Shown here piece after piece: positions 53,439-63,858 of a stretch of DNA of 64,000 bases. The DNA comes from Actinomycetota bacterium. Its GTDB lineage: Bacteria; Actinomycetota; Geothermincolia; Geothermincolales; RBG-13-55-18. The position numbers and the translations under genes are program-made. The stretch spans positions 56,169 through 120,168 of the forward strand of contig JACIXC010000010.1 of the NCBI GenBank assembly GCA_014360655.1. Direction: 5' to 3'. The notes beneath the pieces were generated by a model. It saw only the letters and a program-made list of their open reading frames with translations. It was not told the origin of the DNA and made no database searches. Each line of letters begins with the position of its first letter. Position 1 is the stretch's first letter.

Positions 53439-55337
53439 TCAATCCTCCCCTTCCATTGCCGGCGGGTGCAGGGCGCGGTAAAGGTTTTCGGCGCTGCGGG
53501 CGTCGAGGAAGCTCAACTCCCGCAACTCCTCCAGCGAGGCCTGCGCCACGCGCGCCAGGCTCCCGTAATGGCGCAGGAGGCCCCGCTTTCGTTTCGGCCC
53601 TATTCCCGGGATGCCGTCCAGCAGCGAACTCCTGGCCCTTTTCTCCCTCTGCGCGCGGTGGTGTTCCAGGGCGTAGCGGTGCGCCTCGTCGCGCAGGCGC
53701 TGCAGCAGGTGCAGGGCCTCCGAATCCCTGGGAAGGCTCACGGGCTCCCCGCGGCCCGGCAGGTGGATCTCCTCGAGTCTCTTGGCGAGTGCCGCCACCT
53801 CTATGTCCTGCAGCCCGTGGCGCGCCAGGGCGCGCGCCGCGGCCGCCAGCTGGGCCTCCCCCCCGTCCACCAGTATGAGGTCGGGCTTCTTGTGGAACGA
53901 GTCGAGGCGGGAGGGGGCCTTTTCCGCATCGATCTGCGCCCCTTCTCCCTCCCCCATCCCCTGGGAAAGCCTGGAAAGGCGGCGCTCGATGACCTCCTCC
54001 ATCATGGCCACGTCGTTGCGCCCGTCGGCGCTCCTGATGCGGAAACGGCGGTAGTCCTTGCGCAGCGGCAGGCCCCCCTCGAAGACCACCATGGAGGCCA
54101 CGGCATCCTCCCCGCCCAGGTTGGAGATGTCGTAGCATTCCATGCGATAGGGAAGCCGGTGCAGGGACAGCCCCTCCCGCACGCCGTTCACCGCCCGCGA
54201 GACCCATCCCAGGTCGCTCGCCTGCTTGGCCAGTCGCACCTCCAGGGAAAGCCGCGCGTTGCGTGCGGCCTTCTCCACGAGCCTTCTCTTGTCCCCGCGG
54301 CGGGGATAGTGTATCCTAACCCTTCTCCCCGCCCTCGACGTGAGCCATCCCTCCAGGAGCTCCTTCTCCTCGTCCTCAAGCGGGTGCGAGAGGAGGACCT
54401 CCCTCGCGATCTGCGTGGACTGCGCGTAGAACTGCGGCAGGAAGGCGGCCAGTATGTCGCCTTCCCCGCTGCCCGCTGGAACGGTGCTGAAGAAGTCCTG
54501 CTTGCCGAGGATCTTTCCACCCCGCACGTAAAGGACGGTGACGCAGGCGTCCAGGTCCCCGGCGCAGAGTGCGAAGACGTCCTGGTCTCCCTCCTGCAGG
54601 GAATGCGCCTGCTGCCTTTCCAGTATCCTGCGCAGCGCGACGATGCGATCCCTCGTGCGCGCCGCGAGCTCGAACTCCCGCCTTTCCGCCTCCTCCCGCA
54701 TGCGCATCTCGAGCCGCGCGAGCACGGCCTGGTGGTCCCCTTCCATGAAACCCCTCACGCCGGCGATGATACGTCCGTATTCCTCCGGCGAGACCTCGCC
54801 TGTGCAGGGCCCGCAGCAGAGGCCGATGTGGTAATCCAGGCATGGCCCCCCCGTTCCCTTGCCCGGCTCCCTGCCGCGGCAGGCGCGGAAGGGGAACACC
54901 TTCCTCAGGGTGTCGATGGTCTCCCGCACCGCGCCGGCATGCGCGAAGGGTCCGTAATAGACGGAACGTCGGCCCCTCCTCCCGCGCATGAACATGACGC
55001 GGGGAAAGCGGTCCTCCGTGCGTATGACCATGTACGGATACGACTTGTCGTCGCGGAAGTCGATGTTGTAAGGGGGGTGGAACCTCTTGATGAGGTTGGC
55101 CTCGAGTATGAGCGCCTCGCTCTCGTTTTCGGTGACGATGAAGTCTATATCGGCGATGCGCGAGCGCAGGCTGGCCAGTCGCGGGTTTTCCTCCTCGCGG
55201 GACTGGAAATAGGAGGCCACCCTCTTGCGCAGGGAGGCCGCCTTTCCCACGTAGATGACCTTCCCCTCCCCGTCCATGAGGAGGTATACGCCGGGTGCGT
55301 CCGGCAGGGATGCCGTCTTTTTCCGCTTCGCTTCCAT
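53439..55337 (-). CDS. uvrC: Excinuclease ABC subunit C
   Basis: UvrC makes both incisions in nucleotide excision repair. The 632-residue protein has the N-terminal GIY-YIG nuclease (PGVYLLMDGEGKVIYVGKA), a Cys-bearing loop, the UVR motif near residue 210, the C-terminal RNase-H-like nuclease, and two helix-hairpin-helix motifs (DGIPGIGPKRKRGLLRHYGS). Complete. Confidence 0.97.
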   Translation of the reverse strand: MEAKRKKTASLPDAPGVYLLMDGEGKVIYVGKAASLRKRVASYFQSREEENPRLASLRSRIADIDFIVTENESEALILEANLIKRFHPPYNIDFRDDKSYPYMVIRTEDRFPRVMFMRGRRGRRSVYYGPFAHAGAVRETIDTLRKVFPFRACRGREPGKGTGGPCLDYHIGLCCGPCTGEVSPEEYGRIIAGVRGFMEGDHQAVLARLEMRMREEAERREFELAARTRDRIVALRRILERQQAHSLQEGDQDVFALCAGDLDACVTVLYVRGGKILGKQDFFSTVPAGSGEGDILAAFLPQFYAQSTQIAREVLLSHPLEDEEKELLEGWLTSRAGRRVRIHYPRRGDKRRLVEKAARNARLSLEVRLAKQASDLGWVSRAVNGVREGLSLHRLPYRMECYDISNLGGEDAVASMVVFEGGLPLRKDYRRFRIRSADGRNDVAMMEEVIERRLSRLSQGMGEGEGAQIDAEKAPSRLDSFHKKPDLILVDGGEAQLAAAARALARHGLQDIEVAALAKRLEEIHLPGRGEPVSLPRDSEALHLLQRLRDEAHRYALEHHRAQREKRARSSLLDGIPGIGPKRKRGLLRHYGSLARVAQASLEELRELSFLDARSAENLYRALHPPAMEGED

Positions 55338-55458
55338 TTTTCACCACCCGGAGGCACCGACCCGCGTTCGCCGCGGCCCCCCACGCCGCGCGTCGCGTAT
55401 CGCGGGAGCCCGATACGCGCTGCGCGTCTGCGGGATTTGCCTTGGGAATGCCGCTCCC

Positions 55459-58296
55459 TCACAGGGAATACGCCGCCCTGCCCGCCTCCTCGAGCAGGGG
55501 CCGCAGGTAAAGTCCCGTGTAGGAACCGCCGCTTTCCGCCACCTCCTCGGGGGTGCCCGCGGCGACCACCCTTCCGCCCTCCTCCCCTCCCTCCGGTCCC
55601 AGGTCGATCACCCAGTCCGCGCACTTGATGACGTCCAGGTTGTGCTCTATGACGATGACGCTGTTTCCGGCCTCCACCAGCCCCTGCAGCATGGCCAGGA
55701 GCTTGTTGATGTCGTCGAAATGGAGTCCGGTGGTGGGCTCGTCCAGGAGGTAGAGGGTCTTCCCCGTGGGCCGCTTGTTCAGCTCCGCGGAGAGCTTGAC
55801 CCTCTGCGCCTCCCCCCCGGAGAGGGTGGGGGCGGGCTGCCCCAGCTTTATGTAACCGAGCCCCACGTCGTGCAGGGTGCGCAGGCGGCGGCGTATGGCG
55901 GGCACCGCATCGAAGAAGTCCAGGGCTTCCTCCACGGACATGTCCAGCACTTCGCTGATGTTCCTGCCCCGGTAGGTCACCTCGAGGGTGTCGCGGTTGT
56001 AACGTTTTCCCTTGCACACCTCGCAGGGGATGTAGACGTCTGGGAGGAAGTGCATCTCTATCTTTATGGTGCCGTCGCCGCGGCAGGCCTCGCAGCGTCC
56101 CCCGCGCACGTTGAAGCTGAACCTGCCCGCCTTGTAACCGCGCGCCTTCGCCTCGCGCGTCTCGGCGAAGAGGGCCCGGATATGGTCGAAGACGCCAGTA
56201 TAGGTGGCGGGATTGGAACGGGGGGTGCGTCCGATGGGGCTCTGGTCTATGTTGATCACCTTGTCGATGTGCTCGCATCCCTCGATGGCCTCGTGTCTAC
56301 CGGGCGGGACCCTTGCGTGGTAGAGGCGCCGCGCCAGCCCGCGGTAGAGGATGTCGTGCACGAGGGTGCTCTTGCCAGAGCCGGAGACGCCGGTCACGCA
56401 CACCAGGAGCCCCAGGGGTATCTCCACGTCGATGCGCTTGAGGTTGTGCTCCTCCGCTCCTCGCACGACCAGCCTCCGCCTGGTGGGAGGGCGCCTTCTT
56501 TCCGGCGTAAGGATGCTCTTCTCGCCCCGCAGGTAGCGGGCGGTGATCGAATCCGGGTGTCGCAGCAGGTCCTGGAGGGGTCCGCTGAACACTATCTCCC
56601 CTCCGCGCTCTCCGGCCCCCGGGCCTATGTCCACCACCCAGTCGGCGGCATGTATGGTGGCCTCGTCGTGCTCCACCACGATGAGGGTGTTCCCCAGATC
56701 ACGCAGTTCCTTGAGGGTGTTGATGAGACGCTGGTTGTCGCGCTGGTGCAGGCCGATGGAGGGTTCGTCCAGGATGTAGAGGACACCGACCAGCCCCGAG
56801 CCTATCTGCGTCGCCAGGCGTATGCGCTGCGCCTCGCCGCCGGCGAGGGTGGAGGCGGCGCGGTCCAGGGTCAGGTAGTCCAATCCCACGTCCACGAGAA
56901 AGCCCAGACGCGCCAGGAGCTCCCTCAGGATGCGGTCGCTGATGGCCTTCTCGGTATCGGTGAGGGCGAGGTTCCGTAGAAAGGAAACGCACTCCCTTAT
57001 GGAGAGCTGTGATACCTGGTGGATGTTGAGGCCGTTGACGGTCACCGCCAGGCTGGCCGGTTTGAGGCGCGCTCCGCCGCATGCCGGGCAGGGCCGCAGG
57101 CTCATGTACTGGGATATCCTGGCACGCGAATATTCCGAGTCCGTTTCCTCGTAGCGGCGCGCCAGCCAGTTGACGACGCCCTCGTAGTGCGTGAAGTAAG
57201 AGCGCAGGAGGCCGCGTCGGTTGCGGTACCTGATATAGATCTTCTCCTCCCCCGTCCCGAAAAGTATCTTCTCCCGCACGTGCTCCGGAAGGTCGCGGAA
57301 GGGCGTGCGCAGGCTGAACTCGTACTTCTGGGCCAGCGCCTCCAGTTTCTGGTAGAAGATCCTGGAACTCCTCGGCCAGGGCACGAGGGCCCCCTCCTCC
57401 AGGCTGAGGCTGGGGTCCGGGACCACCAGCTCCGGGTCTATCACCTGCAGGAAACCGAGGCCGCTGCACTGCGTGCAGGCGCCGTAGGGGCTGTTGAAGG
57501 AGAAGATGCGCGGCTCGAGTTCGGGAAGGGAGATGTCGCATGCGGGGCAGGCGAGATGTTCGCTGAAATAGCGGTCGCCCTCCCCCTCCACGGAGACGAC
57601 GACCATGCCCTTCCCGAGCTCCAGGGCGGTCTCCAGCGACTCGGCCAGGCGGCGCCCCACGCCCTCCTTTATCACCAGGCGGTCCACCACCACCTCGATG
57701 TCATGCTGGCGGTAGCGCTCCAGCCTTATGTCCTCGTCCAGGTCTCGAAGTTCGCCGTCCACCCGGGCGCGGGAGAAGCCCTTTCCCCGCACCTCCGAGA
57801 GCAGGCGCGAATATTCCCCTTTCCTTCCCCGAACCAGCGGGGCCAGGACGGTTATCCTCGTCCCCTCGGGCAGGGAAGCGACCTTCTCCACGATCTGCTG
57901 CGCCGTCTGGCGCTCCACCGCGTTCCCGCAGGAGGGGCAATGCGCCTTGCCGATGCGGGCGAAGAGAAGGCGAAGGTAATCGTGGACCTCGGTGATGGTG
58001 CCCACGGTGGAACGGGGGTTGCGGGAAGCGCTCTTCTGGTCGATGGAGATGGCGGGCGAGAGGCCGTCTATGTGGTCGACGTCCGGCTTCTCCATCTGGC
58101 CCAGGAACTGCCTCGCGTAGGCGGAAAGGGACTCCACGTACCTCCTCTGCCCCTCAGCGTATATGGTATCGAAGGCCAGGGAGGACTTGCCGCTCCCCGA
58201 GATGCCGGTCATGACGATGAGACGGTTGCGCGGGAGGCGCAGGTTGACGTTCTTCAGGTTGTGTTCCCTTGCTCCGCTGATGACGATCCACTCCAA
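55459..58296 (-). CDS. uvrA: Excinuclease ABC subunit A
   Basis: UvrA is the damage-sensing ABC ATPase. The 945-residue protein has two ATPase halves ([13 protein letters not shown] and [13 protein letters not shown]), ABC signatures ([13 protein letters not shown] and [12 protein letters not shown]), and zinc-binding CxxC pairs including CPSCG and CEACRGDG. The TTG at 58296 is preferred (GAGGTGAGG upstream); a GTG at 58329 would overlap uvrB by 26 bases. Confidence 0.97.
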   Translation of the reverse strand: MEWIVISGAREHNLKNVNLRLPRNRLIVMTGISGSGKSSLAFDTIYAEGQRRYVESLSAYARQFLGQMEKPDVDHIDGLSPAISIDQKSASRNPRSTVGTITEVHDYLRLLFARIGKAHCPSCGNAVERQTAQQIVEKVASLPEGTRITVLAPLVRGRKGEYSRLLSEVRGKGFSRARVDGELRDLDEDIRLERYRQHDIEVVVDRLVIKEGVGRRLAESLETALELGKGMVVVSVEGEGDRYFSEHLACPACDISLPELEPRIFSFNSPYGACTQCSGLGFLQVIDPELVVPDPSLSLEEGALVPWPRSSRIFYQKLEALAQKYEFSLRTPFRDLPEHVREKILFGTGEEKIYIRYRNRRGLLRSYFTHYEGVVNWLARRYEETDSEYSRARISQYMSLRPCPACGGARLKPASLAVTVNGLNIHQVSQLSIRECVSFLRNLALTDTEKAISDRILRELLARLGFLVDVGLDYLTLDRAASTLAGGEAQRIRLATQIGSGLVGVLYILDEPSIGLHQRDNQRLINTLKELRDLGNTLIVVEHDEATIHAADWVVDIGPGAGERGGEIVFSGPLQDLLRHPDSITARYLRGEKSILTPERRRPPTRRRLVVRGAEEHNLKRIDVEIPLGLLVCVTGVSGSGKSTLVHDILYRGLARRLYHARVPPGRHEAIEGCEHIDKVINIDQSPIGRTPRSNPATYTGVFDHIRALFAETREAKARGYKAGRFSFNVRGGRCEACRGDGTIKIEMHFLPDVYIPCEVCKGKRYNRDTLEVTYRGRNISEVLDMSVEEALDFFDAVPAIRRRLRTLHDVGLGYIKLGQPAPTLSGGEAQRVKLSAELNKRPTGKTLYLLDEPTTGLHFDDINKLLAMLQGLVEAGNSVIVIEHNLDVIKCADWVIDLGPEGGEEGGRVVAAGTPEEVAESGGSYTGLYLRPLLEEAGRAAYSL

Positions 58297-58303
58297 GCGA
58301 GCC

Positions 58304-60307
58304 TCACCTCTCCTCTCCCGCCGAGGCACGGCGCAGCCTCTTCCTCAGGTCGGCTATCTCGTCACGGAGCCTCGCGGCGTACTCGAAACGCAGGTCTTCG
58401 GCGGCCAGGCGCATCTCGTCCTCCAGCCCCATTATGAGCTGCTCTATCTCCTCCGCCGGCATCGCCTCCCTCTCGCGCCGTCCCGTGCGGTAAGGCACCT
58501 TCTCGTCGGGCAGAAGGACCATGTCCATTATATCGCTCACCCTCTTGCGCACCGTCTGGGGGTTGATGTTGTGCCTGCGGTTGTATTCCATTTGCAGGCG
58601 CCGCCGGCGTTCCGTCTCCTGCAACGCCCGGCGCATGGAATCGGTGACCTCCCTGGCGTACATGATCACCTGGCCGTTCACGTTGCGCGAGGCCCTTCCG
58701 ATGGTCTGTATGAGCGAGCGCTCGTTGCGCAGGAAGCCCTCCTTGTCCGCATCCAGGATGGCCACCAGCGACACCTCGGGCAGGTCCAGGCCCTCGCGCA
58801 GGAGGTTGATGCCCACCAGCACGTCGAACTCGCCCAGGCGCAGGTCGCGGATGATCTCCACGCGGTCGAGGGTGTCCACCTCCGAGTGCAGGTAACGCAC
58901 CCTCAGGCCCATCTCCAGGAGGTAATCGGTAAGGTTCTCCGCCATGCGCTTGGTGAGGGTGGTCACGAGCGTCCGCTCGTCGCGTTCCACCCTCTTCCTG
59001 ATCTCGGCGATGAGGTCGTCTATCTGCCCCTCCGCCGGCCGCACCACCAACTGTGGGTCGACAAGGCCCGTGGGGCGTATTATCTGCTCCACCACGCGCT
59101 CTGATACCCCCAGCTCCCAGGGACCGGGGGTGGCGCTCACCGCTATCAGCTGGTGTGTCCTCTCCAGGAACTCGTCGAAGCGCAGGGGGCGGTTGTCCAG
59201 GGCGGAGGGCAGGCGGAAGCCGTAATCCACCAGGGTCTGCTTGCGCGAGCGGTCCCCCTCGTACATGCCGTGCAACTGCGGGACGGTGATATGGCTCTCG
59301 TCTATGAAGACCAGGAATCTCCCGGGGAAGAAATCCAGTAGCGTGTAAGGCGGTTCCCCGGGGCTCCTGCCGTCCAGGTGCCGGGAGTAGTTCTCGATGC
59401 CCGTGCAGTAACCCGTTTCGCGCAGCATCTCCAGGTCGTAGTTGGTGCGCTGCAGGAGGCGCTGCGCCTCCAGCAGCTTGCCCCGGCGCTCGAATTCCGC
59501 CACGCGTTCCTCCAGCTCCCGGCGTATGGATTCGAGCGCGCGCTCCAGGTTCTCCTCGCTCGTCAGGTAATGCGTGGCCGGGTAGACGGTCACCGCTTCC
59601 TCCCGGGACAGCACCTCTCCGGTGAGTGGGTCTATGACGCTCAGGCGGTCGATCTCGTCTCCGAAGAACTCCACGCGCAGCATCCTCTCCTCGTAGCTGG
59701 GATATATTTCCAGGGTATCGCCCCGCACGCGGAACCTCCCCCGGGAAAGCTCGTAATCGTTGCGTTCGTAATGCATATCCACCAGCCACCGGCACACCGC
59801 GGGCAGCTGGTATTCCTCGCCCTTCTTCAGGACCAGCATGCGCTTCATGTATTCCTGTGGGCTGCCCAGGCCGTATATGCAGGAGACGGAGGCCACGATG
59901 ATGACGTCCTCGCGCGACAGCAGAGCCGAGGTGGCGCGGTGGCGCAGGCGGTCGATGTCGTCGTTTATGGAGGTGTCCTTCTCGATGTAGGTGTCGGTGC
60001 GCGGCACGTAGGCCTCCGGCTGGTAGTAGTCGTAATAGCTGACGAAGTACTCCACGGCGTTCTCGGGGAAGAACTCGCGGAATTCGTTGCAGAGCTGCGC
60101 CGCGAGCGTCTTGTTGGGCGCTATCACCAGGGTGGGCAGGCGAACGTTGTTTATGACGTGCGCCATGGTGAAGGTCTTACCGGAACCGGTCACCCCCAGC
60201 AGGGTCTGGAAGCGCTCCCCGCGCAGCACCCCCTCGCTGAGCTCGGCGATGGCGCGGGGCTGGTCGCCACGCGGTCTTAGGTCGCTCTGCAGGTTGAACT
60301 CCCCCAT
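58304..60307 (-). CDS. uvrB: Excinuclease ABC subunit B
   Basis: UvrB is the helicase-like loader of the excinuclease. The 667-residue protein has Walker [31 protein letters not shown] from the beta-hairpin region, IDESHIT, and a C-terminal UVR motif ([22 protein letters not shown], positions about 625-650). It is followed by uvrA after 7 bases. Confidence 0.97.
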   Translation of the reverse strand: MGEFNLQSDLRPRGDQPRAIAELSEGVLRGERFQTLLGVTGSGKTFTMAHVINNVRLPTLVIAPNKTLAAQLCNEFREFFPENAVEYFVSYYDYYQPEAYVPRTDTYIEKDTSINDDIDRLRHRATSALLSREDVIIVASVSCIYGLGSPQEYMKRMLVLKKGEEYQLPAVCRWLVDMHYERNDYELSRGRFRVRGDTLEIYPSYEERMLRVEFFGDEIDRLSVIDPLTGEVLSREEAVTVYPATHYLTSEENLERALESIRRELEERVAEFERRGKLLEAQRLLQRTNYDLEMLRETGYCTGIENYSRHLDGRSPGEPPYTLLDFFPGRFLVFIDESHITVPQLHGMYEGDRSRKQTLVDYGFRLPSALDNRPLRFDEFLERTHQLIAVSATPGPWELGVSERVVEQIIRPTGLVDPQLVVRPAEGQIDDLIAEIRKRVERDERTLVTTLTKRMAENLTDYLLEMGLRVRYLHSEVDTLDRVEIIRDLRLGEFDVLVGINLLREGLDLPEVSLVAILDADKEGFLRNERSLIQTIGRASRNVNGQVIMYAREVTDSMRRALQETERRRRLQMEYNRRHNINPQTVRKRVSDIMDMVLLPDEKVPYRTGRREREAMPAEEIEQLIMGLEDEMRLAAEDLRFEYAARLRDEIADLRKRLRRASAGEER

Positions 60308-60319
60308 CTTCCGCACACC

Positions 60320-61024
60320 TCAACCCAGGAGGTCCGGAAGCTCCCGCAGGCTCTCTATGCGCTCCCCCCGGAAGTCGGGAAAGCGGTTCCAGCGGTCAAG
60401 GAGCACGGCGCGCATCCCCACCCCGCGCGCCCCGTCGAAATCCGAGACGGGTGAGTCGCCGACATGCAACGAGTCCTCCGCAGTCGCCCCCATGCGCCGC
60501 AGTGCAAGCTCGTAGATGCGGGGATGGGGCTTCTCGTAGCGCTCCTTTCCCGAGACCACCATCACCTGGAAGAAGCCGGAAAGCCCAAGCTCATCCAGGA
60601 GGTCCTCAAGCCAGGGTTCGAAGTTGGATATGAGCCCCAGGCGGTGGCCACGGTCCGCCAGGCGCTGGAGCGTTTCACGCGCATCCTGGTACGCGGTATA
60701 GTTCTCCGGGCGCGAGAAGGTCTCGTAGAGGGCGTGGGCCAGCCCGTCGTCCCCCTCGTAGCCGAGCTCCCGCACCAGTCGCCCGTAGAAGGAGAGCCAG
60801 AAGCGCCGCGACTTCTCGGGGTGGTTGGAAAAAGTGAAGCCTTTCACCTGCCTTGCCTCCACCTCGGCCATCAGCCTGCGGGTGGTCTTGGAGACGGCGA
60901 GGAGGTCCACCTCCAGCCCGTACGCGGCGCATTGCGAGGAGAAGAGCTGCGGAAAGGAGGGCACGGGATGGACGAGGGTCTCTCCCGCGTCGAAGAAGAT
61001 CGCCTCGGGCGAAGCCGTGGACAT
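60320..61024 (-). CDS. HAD-superfamily hydrolase
   Basis: The 234-residue protein has HAD motif I as FFDAGETLVHP (nucleophile Asp), motif II LGLISNFE, lysine in RYEKPHPRIYELAL, and motif III HVGDSPVSDFDGA. The acid two residues after the nucleophile is Gly-Glu, as in the REG-2-like HAD group. The substrate is unknown. Chosen start ATG 61024 has GGAGGAAGGAGG upstream at a slightly long spacing. It ends 13 bases before uvrB. Confidence 0.88.
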   Translation of the reverse strand: MSTASPEAIFFDAGETLVHPVPSFPQLFSSQCAAYGLEVDLLAVSKTTRRLMAEVEARQVKGFTFSNHPEKSRRFWLSFYGRLVRELGYEGDDGLAHALYETFSRPENYTAYQDARETLQRLADRGHRLGLISNFEPWLEDLLDELGLSGFFQVMVVSGKERYEKPHPRIYELALRRMGATAEDSLHVGDSPVSDFDGARGVGMRAVLLDRWNRFPDFRGERIESLRELPDLLG

Positions 61025-61138
61025 GTGCTTGTTGGGCCTCCTTCCTCCCGTTATCATGTAGATAACTGGAACGAGGGCTTCTGCAAGCCCCCCAGGTCAA
61101 TTATATAGCACTTGCGAGAGCGGGAGGGGTTGAGAAAA

Positions 61139-61354
61139 ATGGCCCTTCATGACTGCCGCCAGTTGCGGGGATGCCCCGCCAGCCAGTACATCGCCTGCGA
61201 GGCTTTCAGGCGCGGCATGCAGTGCTGGCAGATAGAGCAGCCCCGCTGCACCCTCGAGTTGCGCCTGTGCCTGCAGTACGGCTGCCCCGTATACGAACGA
61301 TACAGCTCCGAGATCGAGGAGGCGCTGAGGGAAAGGGCCCTCGAGCGCCGCTAG
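61139..61354 (+). CDS. Small Cys-rich protein, possibly metal-binding
   Basis: I do not recognise a family. The 71-residue product has eight cysteines in an ordered series: CRQLRGCPA, ACEAF, QCWQI, RCTLEL, LCLQYGCPVYE. The pattern suggests an Fe-S or zinc site. The ATG at 61139 has GGGAGGGG 9 bases upstream, and the C-terminus is a charged helix. It is transcribed away from the HAD gene. Confidence 0.65.
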   Translation: MALHDCRQLRGCPASQYIACEAFRRGMQCWQIEQPRCTLELRLCLQYGCPVYERYSSEIEEALRERALERR

Positions 61355-61460
61355 CCGCCCGGAGGACCAGACTAGAAAAACCTGCGGTTTGGGTTCGCCG
61401 GCCTCCGGTAACGTGGCCGCCTGTTCATCCGACCTCTTGTTCCGACCCGCGGAGAAGAAC

Positions 61461-62096
61461 TCAATGCGGGGCTTCGCCGGCCCGCTCCGCCCTGGCGAGT
61501 ATCTCCTTCCAGGCAGCTTCCACGGCTTCCTCGAGCTCCTTCAGGCTGCCGCGGTTCTCGATGACCAGGTCCGCGTGGCGCAACCTCTCCTCGCGCGTGG
61601 CCTGCGCCCGGATGCGCGCCCAGGCTTCCTCCTCGCTGACTCCCCTGTCCGCCACCAGGCGTTGCACCTGCAGCTCCGGCGGAGCGTCCACCACCAGGTT
61701 CATGTGGAAGAGCCGCGCGGCATCCGCCTCCACCAGCAGGGGGATGTCGAGCACCACCACGCCCTTACCGTGCGCGGAGGCCTCTATTTCGCGCAGCCTC
61801 TCCCCCATCAGCTGGAATATCCTGGGATGGGTGACGCGGTTGAGGAAGGCCCTCTCGCCGGGGTCGTCAAAGACTATGGCTCCCAGCCTGGCGCGGTCGA
61901 TCTCCTCCTCCGGGGTGAGGATGGATGCGCCGAAATGCTCGACGATCTCACGCCAAGCAGGCTGCCCCTTCCTGACCACCTCGCGGGCTAGGGCGTCGCT
62001 GTCGAGGATGTAGGCGCCCCTTTCCTTGAGGAGGCGGCAGACGGTGCTCTTTCCGCTCGCTATGCCCCCCGTCAATGCCACCAGGTACAACCGCAT
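61461..62096 (-). CDS. coaE: Dephospho-CoA kinase
   Basis: CoaE makes the last step of CoA synthesis. The 211-residue protein has the P-loop LTGGIASGKSTV, LDSDALAREVV, and VLDIPLLVEADA, and the lid region RERL-like (REERLRHADLVIEN). It follows rpsA and precedes the uvr group on the minus strand. Confidence 0.96.
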   Translation of the reverse strand: MRLYLVALTGGIASGKSTVCRLLKERGAYILDSDALAREVVRKGQPAWREIVEHFGASILTPEEEIDRARLGAIVFDDPGERAFLNRVTHPRIFQLMGERLREIEASAHGKGVVVLDIPLLVEADAARLFHMNLVVDAPPELQVQRLVADRGVSEEEAWARIRAQATREERLRHADLVIENRGSLKELEEAVEAAWKEILARAERAGEAPH

Positions 62097-62160
62097 CACC
62101 TACCCCGCTCGGCCGGCGAGGGCCGTGGCCGCCTCGCGGACTTCGTTTACGCCATGAAGA

Positions 62161-62181
62161 AAGGGCATCCGGGATGCCCTT
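62161..62181 (-). terminator. rpsA terminator
   Basis: Minus-strand AAGGGCAT and ATGCCCTT pair over 8 bp with a 5-base loop, followed by TCTTC after the T-ending stem. It lies 26 bases past the rpsA stop. Confidence 0.75.
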
Positions 62182-62207
62182 GCAGGTTCCGCACGCGAGG
62201 GGCGGCG

Positions 62208-63740
62208 TCAGATGCCCTCCCTCTTCATGTCCTCGATTATCGACTCCAGGCTACCCTCGGGATATTCCGTCGCCTGGGAAGGCTTTTCCTCGGCGCTGTC
62301 CTCCGGCTCCGCTTCCGGCTCGACCTCCGTGGCGGCAGCTTCCGGCTCCGCTTCCGCTACGGCAGCTTCCGGTCCGACCTCAGCCGCCGCTTCTTCCGGC
62401 GCCTGCGAGGCGGCCTTCGCACTCTCCGCCTCCTCCTCCTGGGATACGGCTGCGGGAGCCATCTCCATTGCCGCAGGCTCGGCTTCCTCCGCCGCCTCCT
62501 CCGTGAGCGGCGCGGCCGTCACTACTTCCTCTTCCGCCGAGGTCGCGGCAGACCCTGGCTCCTCCGCTTCCGCTTCCTCGGCCCTCTCCTCCTCGTCCTC
62601 CGGGATGCCCATCGCCTGTCGCAGGCTGAGGCTGATACGCCGGCGGTCGATGTCTATGTCGATCACCTTGACCTCTATCTCCTGGCCCACCTCCAGGACC
62701 TCCTCCGGTTTCTCCACGTGGCGCCGGGAAAGCTCCGATATGTGGATGAGCCCCTCTATGCCCGGCCTCACCTGCACGAAGGCCCCGAAGGGTACCAGCT
62801 TGGTCACCTTTCCCTGCAGCAGCTCCCCGATGCGCACCTCGCGCGACAGGAGCTCCCAGGGGTCCTCGAGGCAGGCCTTGAGGCTGAGGGATATGCGCTC
62901 CCTCTCCTTATCCACTTCCAGGATCTCGACCTCCACCTCGTCCCCCACCGAGAGGACCTCGCTCGGTTTCTCTACGTGGCACCACGAGAGCTCCGAGATG
63001 TGGATGAGCCCGTCTATGCCCCCCAGGTTCACGAAGGCCCCGAATGACACCAGGCTGGAGACCTTCCCGCTCACGCGCATGCCCTTCTCCAGGTTTTCGA
63101 GGAGGATCTTGCGCCTCTCGCTGGCCGTCTCCTCGAGGAAGGCGCGGCGGGAGAGCACCACGTTGTTGCGGTTGCGGTCCATCTCTATTATCTTGCACGT
63201 GAGCCTGGTGCCCAGGAAGGAATGCAGGTCCTTGACCCTGTGGACGTCTATGAGGGAGGCGGGCAGGAAGCCGCGCAGCCCTATGTCCAGGATGAGGCCT
63301 CCCTTGACGACCTCTATGACCTCGCCCTCCACGGGCTGGTTCTCGAGCATGTTCTTCTCCAGGATATCCCAGGAACGCTCGTACTGGGCCCGCTTCTTGG
63401 AGAGGATGAGCCTGCCCTCCTTGTCCTCCTTCTGTAGGACCAGGGCATCTATCTGGTCGCCGACTTTCACCACGTCCTCCGCCTTGACCCCGTAGCGGAT
63501 GGACAGCTCGCGGGCGGGGATCACCCCCTCCGACTTGTAGCCGATGTCCAGTAGGACCTCGTCCTTGTCCACCTTGACCACCGTTCCCGCCACGATGTCG
63601 CCCTCGGAGAAGACCTTGATGGTCTGATCGTAGTCGGGGACCTCTCCATCCGAGTAGTCGAAGTTGGTGAGGGGGGTGGTCAGCTCAGGGGTGATTCCGG
63701 GGTTGCTCCGCTCCTGCTCTCTTTCCGTCTGGTCTAGCAT
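62208..63740 (-). CDS. rpsA: 30S ribosomal protein S1
   Basis: The 510-residue protein has four S1 RNA-binding domains (roughly residues 45-115, 130-198, 216-285 and 302-372), with VSFGAFVNLGGIDGLIHISELS and VPFGAFVQV as clear examples. The last 130 or so residues form a low-complexity Ala/Glu/Val tail. S1 binds mRNA and aids initiation. It is first in the rpsA-coaE order, with GGAGGAAAGGA upstream of the ATG. Confidence 0.96.
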   Translation of the reverse strand: MLDQTEREQERSNPGITPELTTPLTNFDYSDGEVPDYDQTIKVFSEGDIVAGTVVKVDKDEVLLDIGYKSEGVIPARELSIRYGVKAEDVVKVGDQIDALVLQKEDKEGRLILSKKRAQYERSWDILEKNMLENQPVEGEVIEVVKGGLILDIGLRGFLPASLIDVHRVKDLHSFLGTRLTCKIIEMDRNRNNVVLSRRAFLEETASERRKILLENLEKGMRVSGKVSSLVSFGAFVNLGGIDGLIHISELSWCHVEKPSEVLSVGDEVEVEILEVDKERERISLSLKACLEDPWELLSREVRIGELLQGKVTKLVPFGAFVQVRPGIEGLIHISELSRRHVEKPEEVLEVGQEIEVKVIDIDIDRRRISLSLRQAMGIPEDEEERAEEAEAEEPGSAATSAEEEVVTAAPLTEEAAEEAEPAAMEMAPAAVSQEEEAESAKAASQAPEEAAAEVGPEAAVAEAEPEAAATEVEPEAEPEDSAEEKPSQATEYPEGSLESIIEDMKREGI

Positions 63741-63858
63741 TTATTCCTTTCCTCCAGCGTTTTATTTTATCCATGGCCTTTCTCCCTCTTTCCGGTCGGC
63801 ACACGGACAACTAATTTTAACATCAAATCCCCATTCTTGCACAACCTGTGCTGGTTCA

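Noticed and set aside
52944..55628. An 894-codon plus-strand open frame
   Set aside because: It lies wholly antisense to ogt and uvrC, which have complete family motifs. The translation is low-complexity and rich in Arg/Pro/Ala/His, as expected for a shadow frame in GC-rich DNA.
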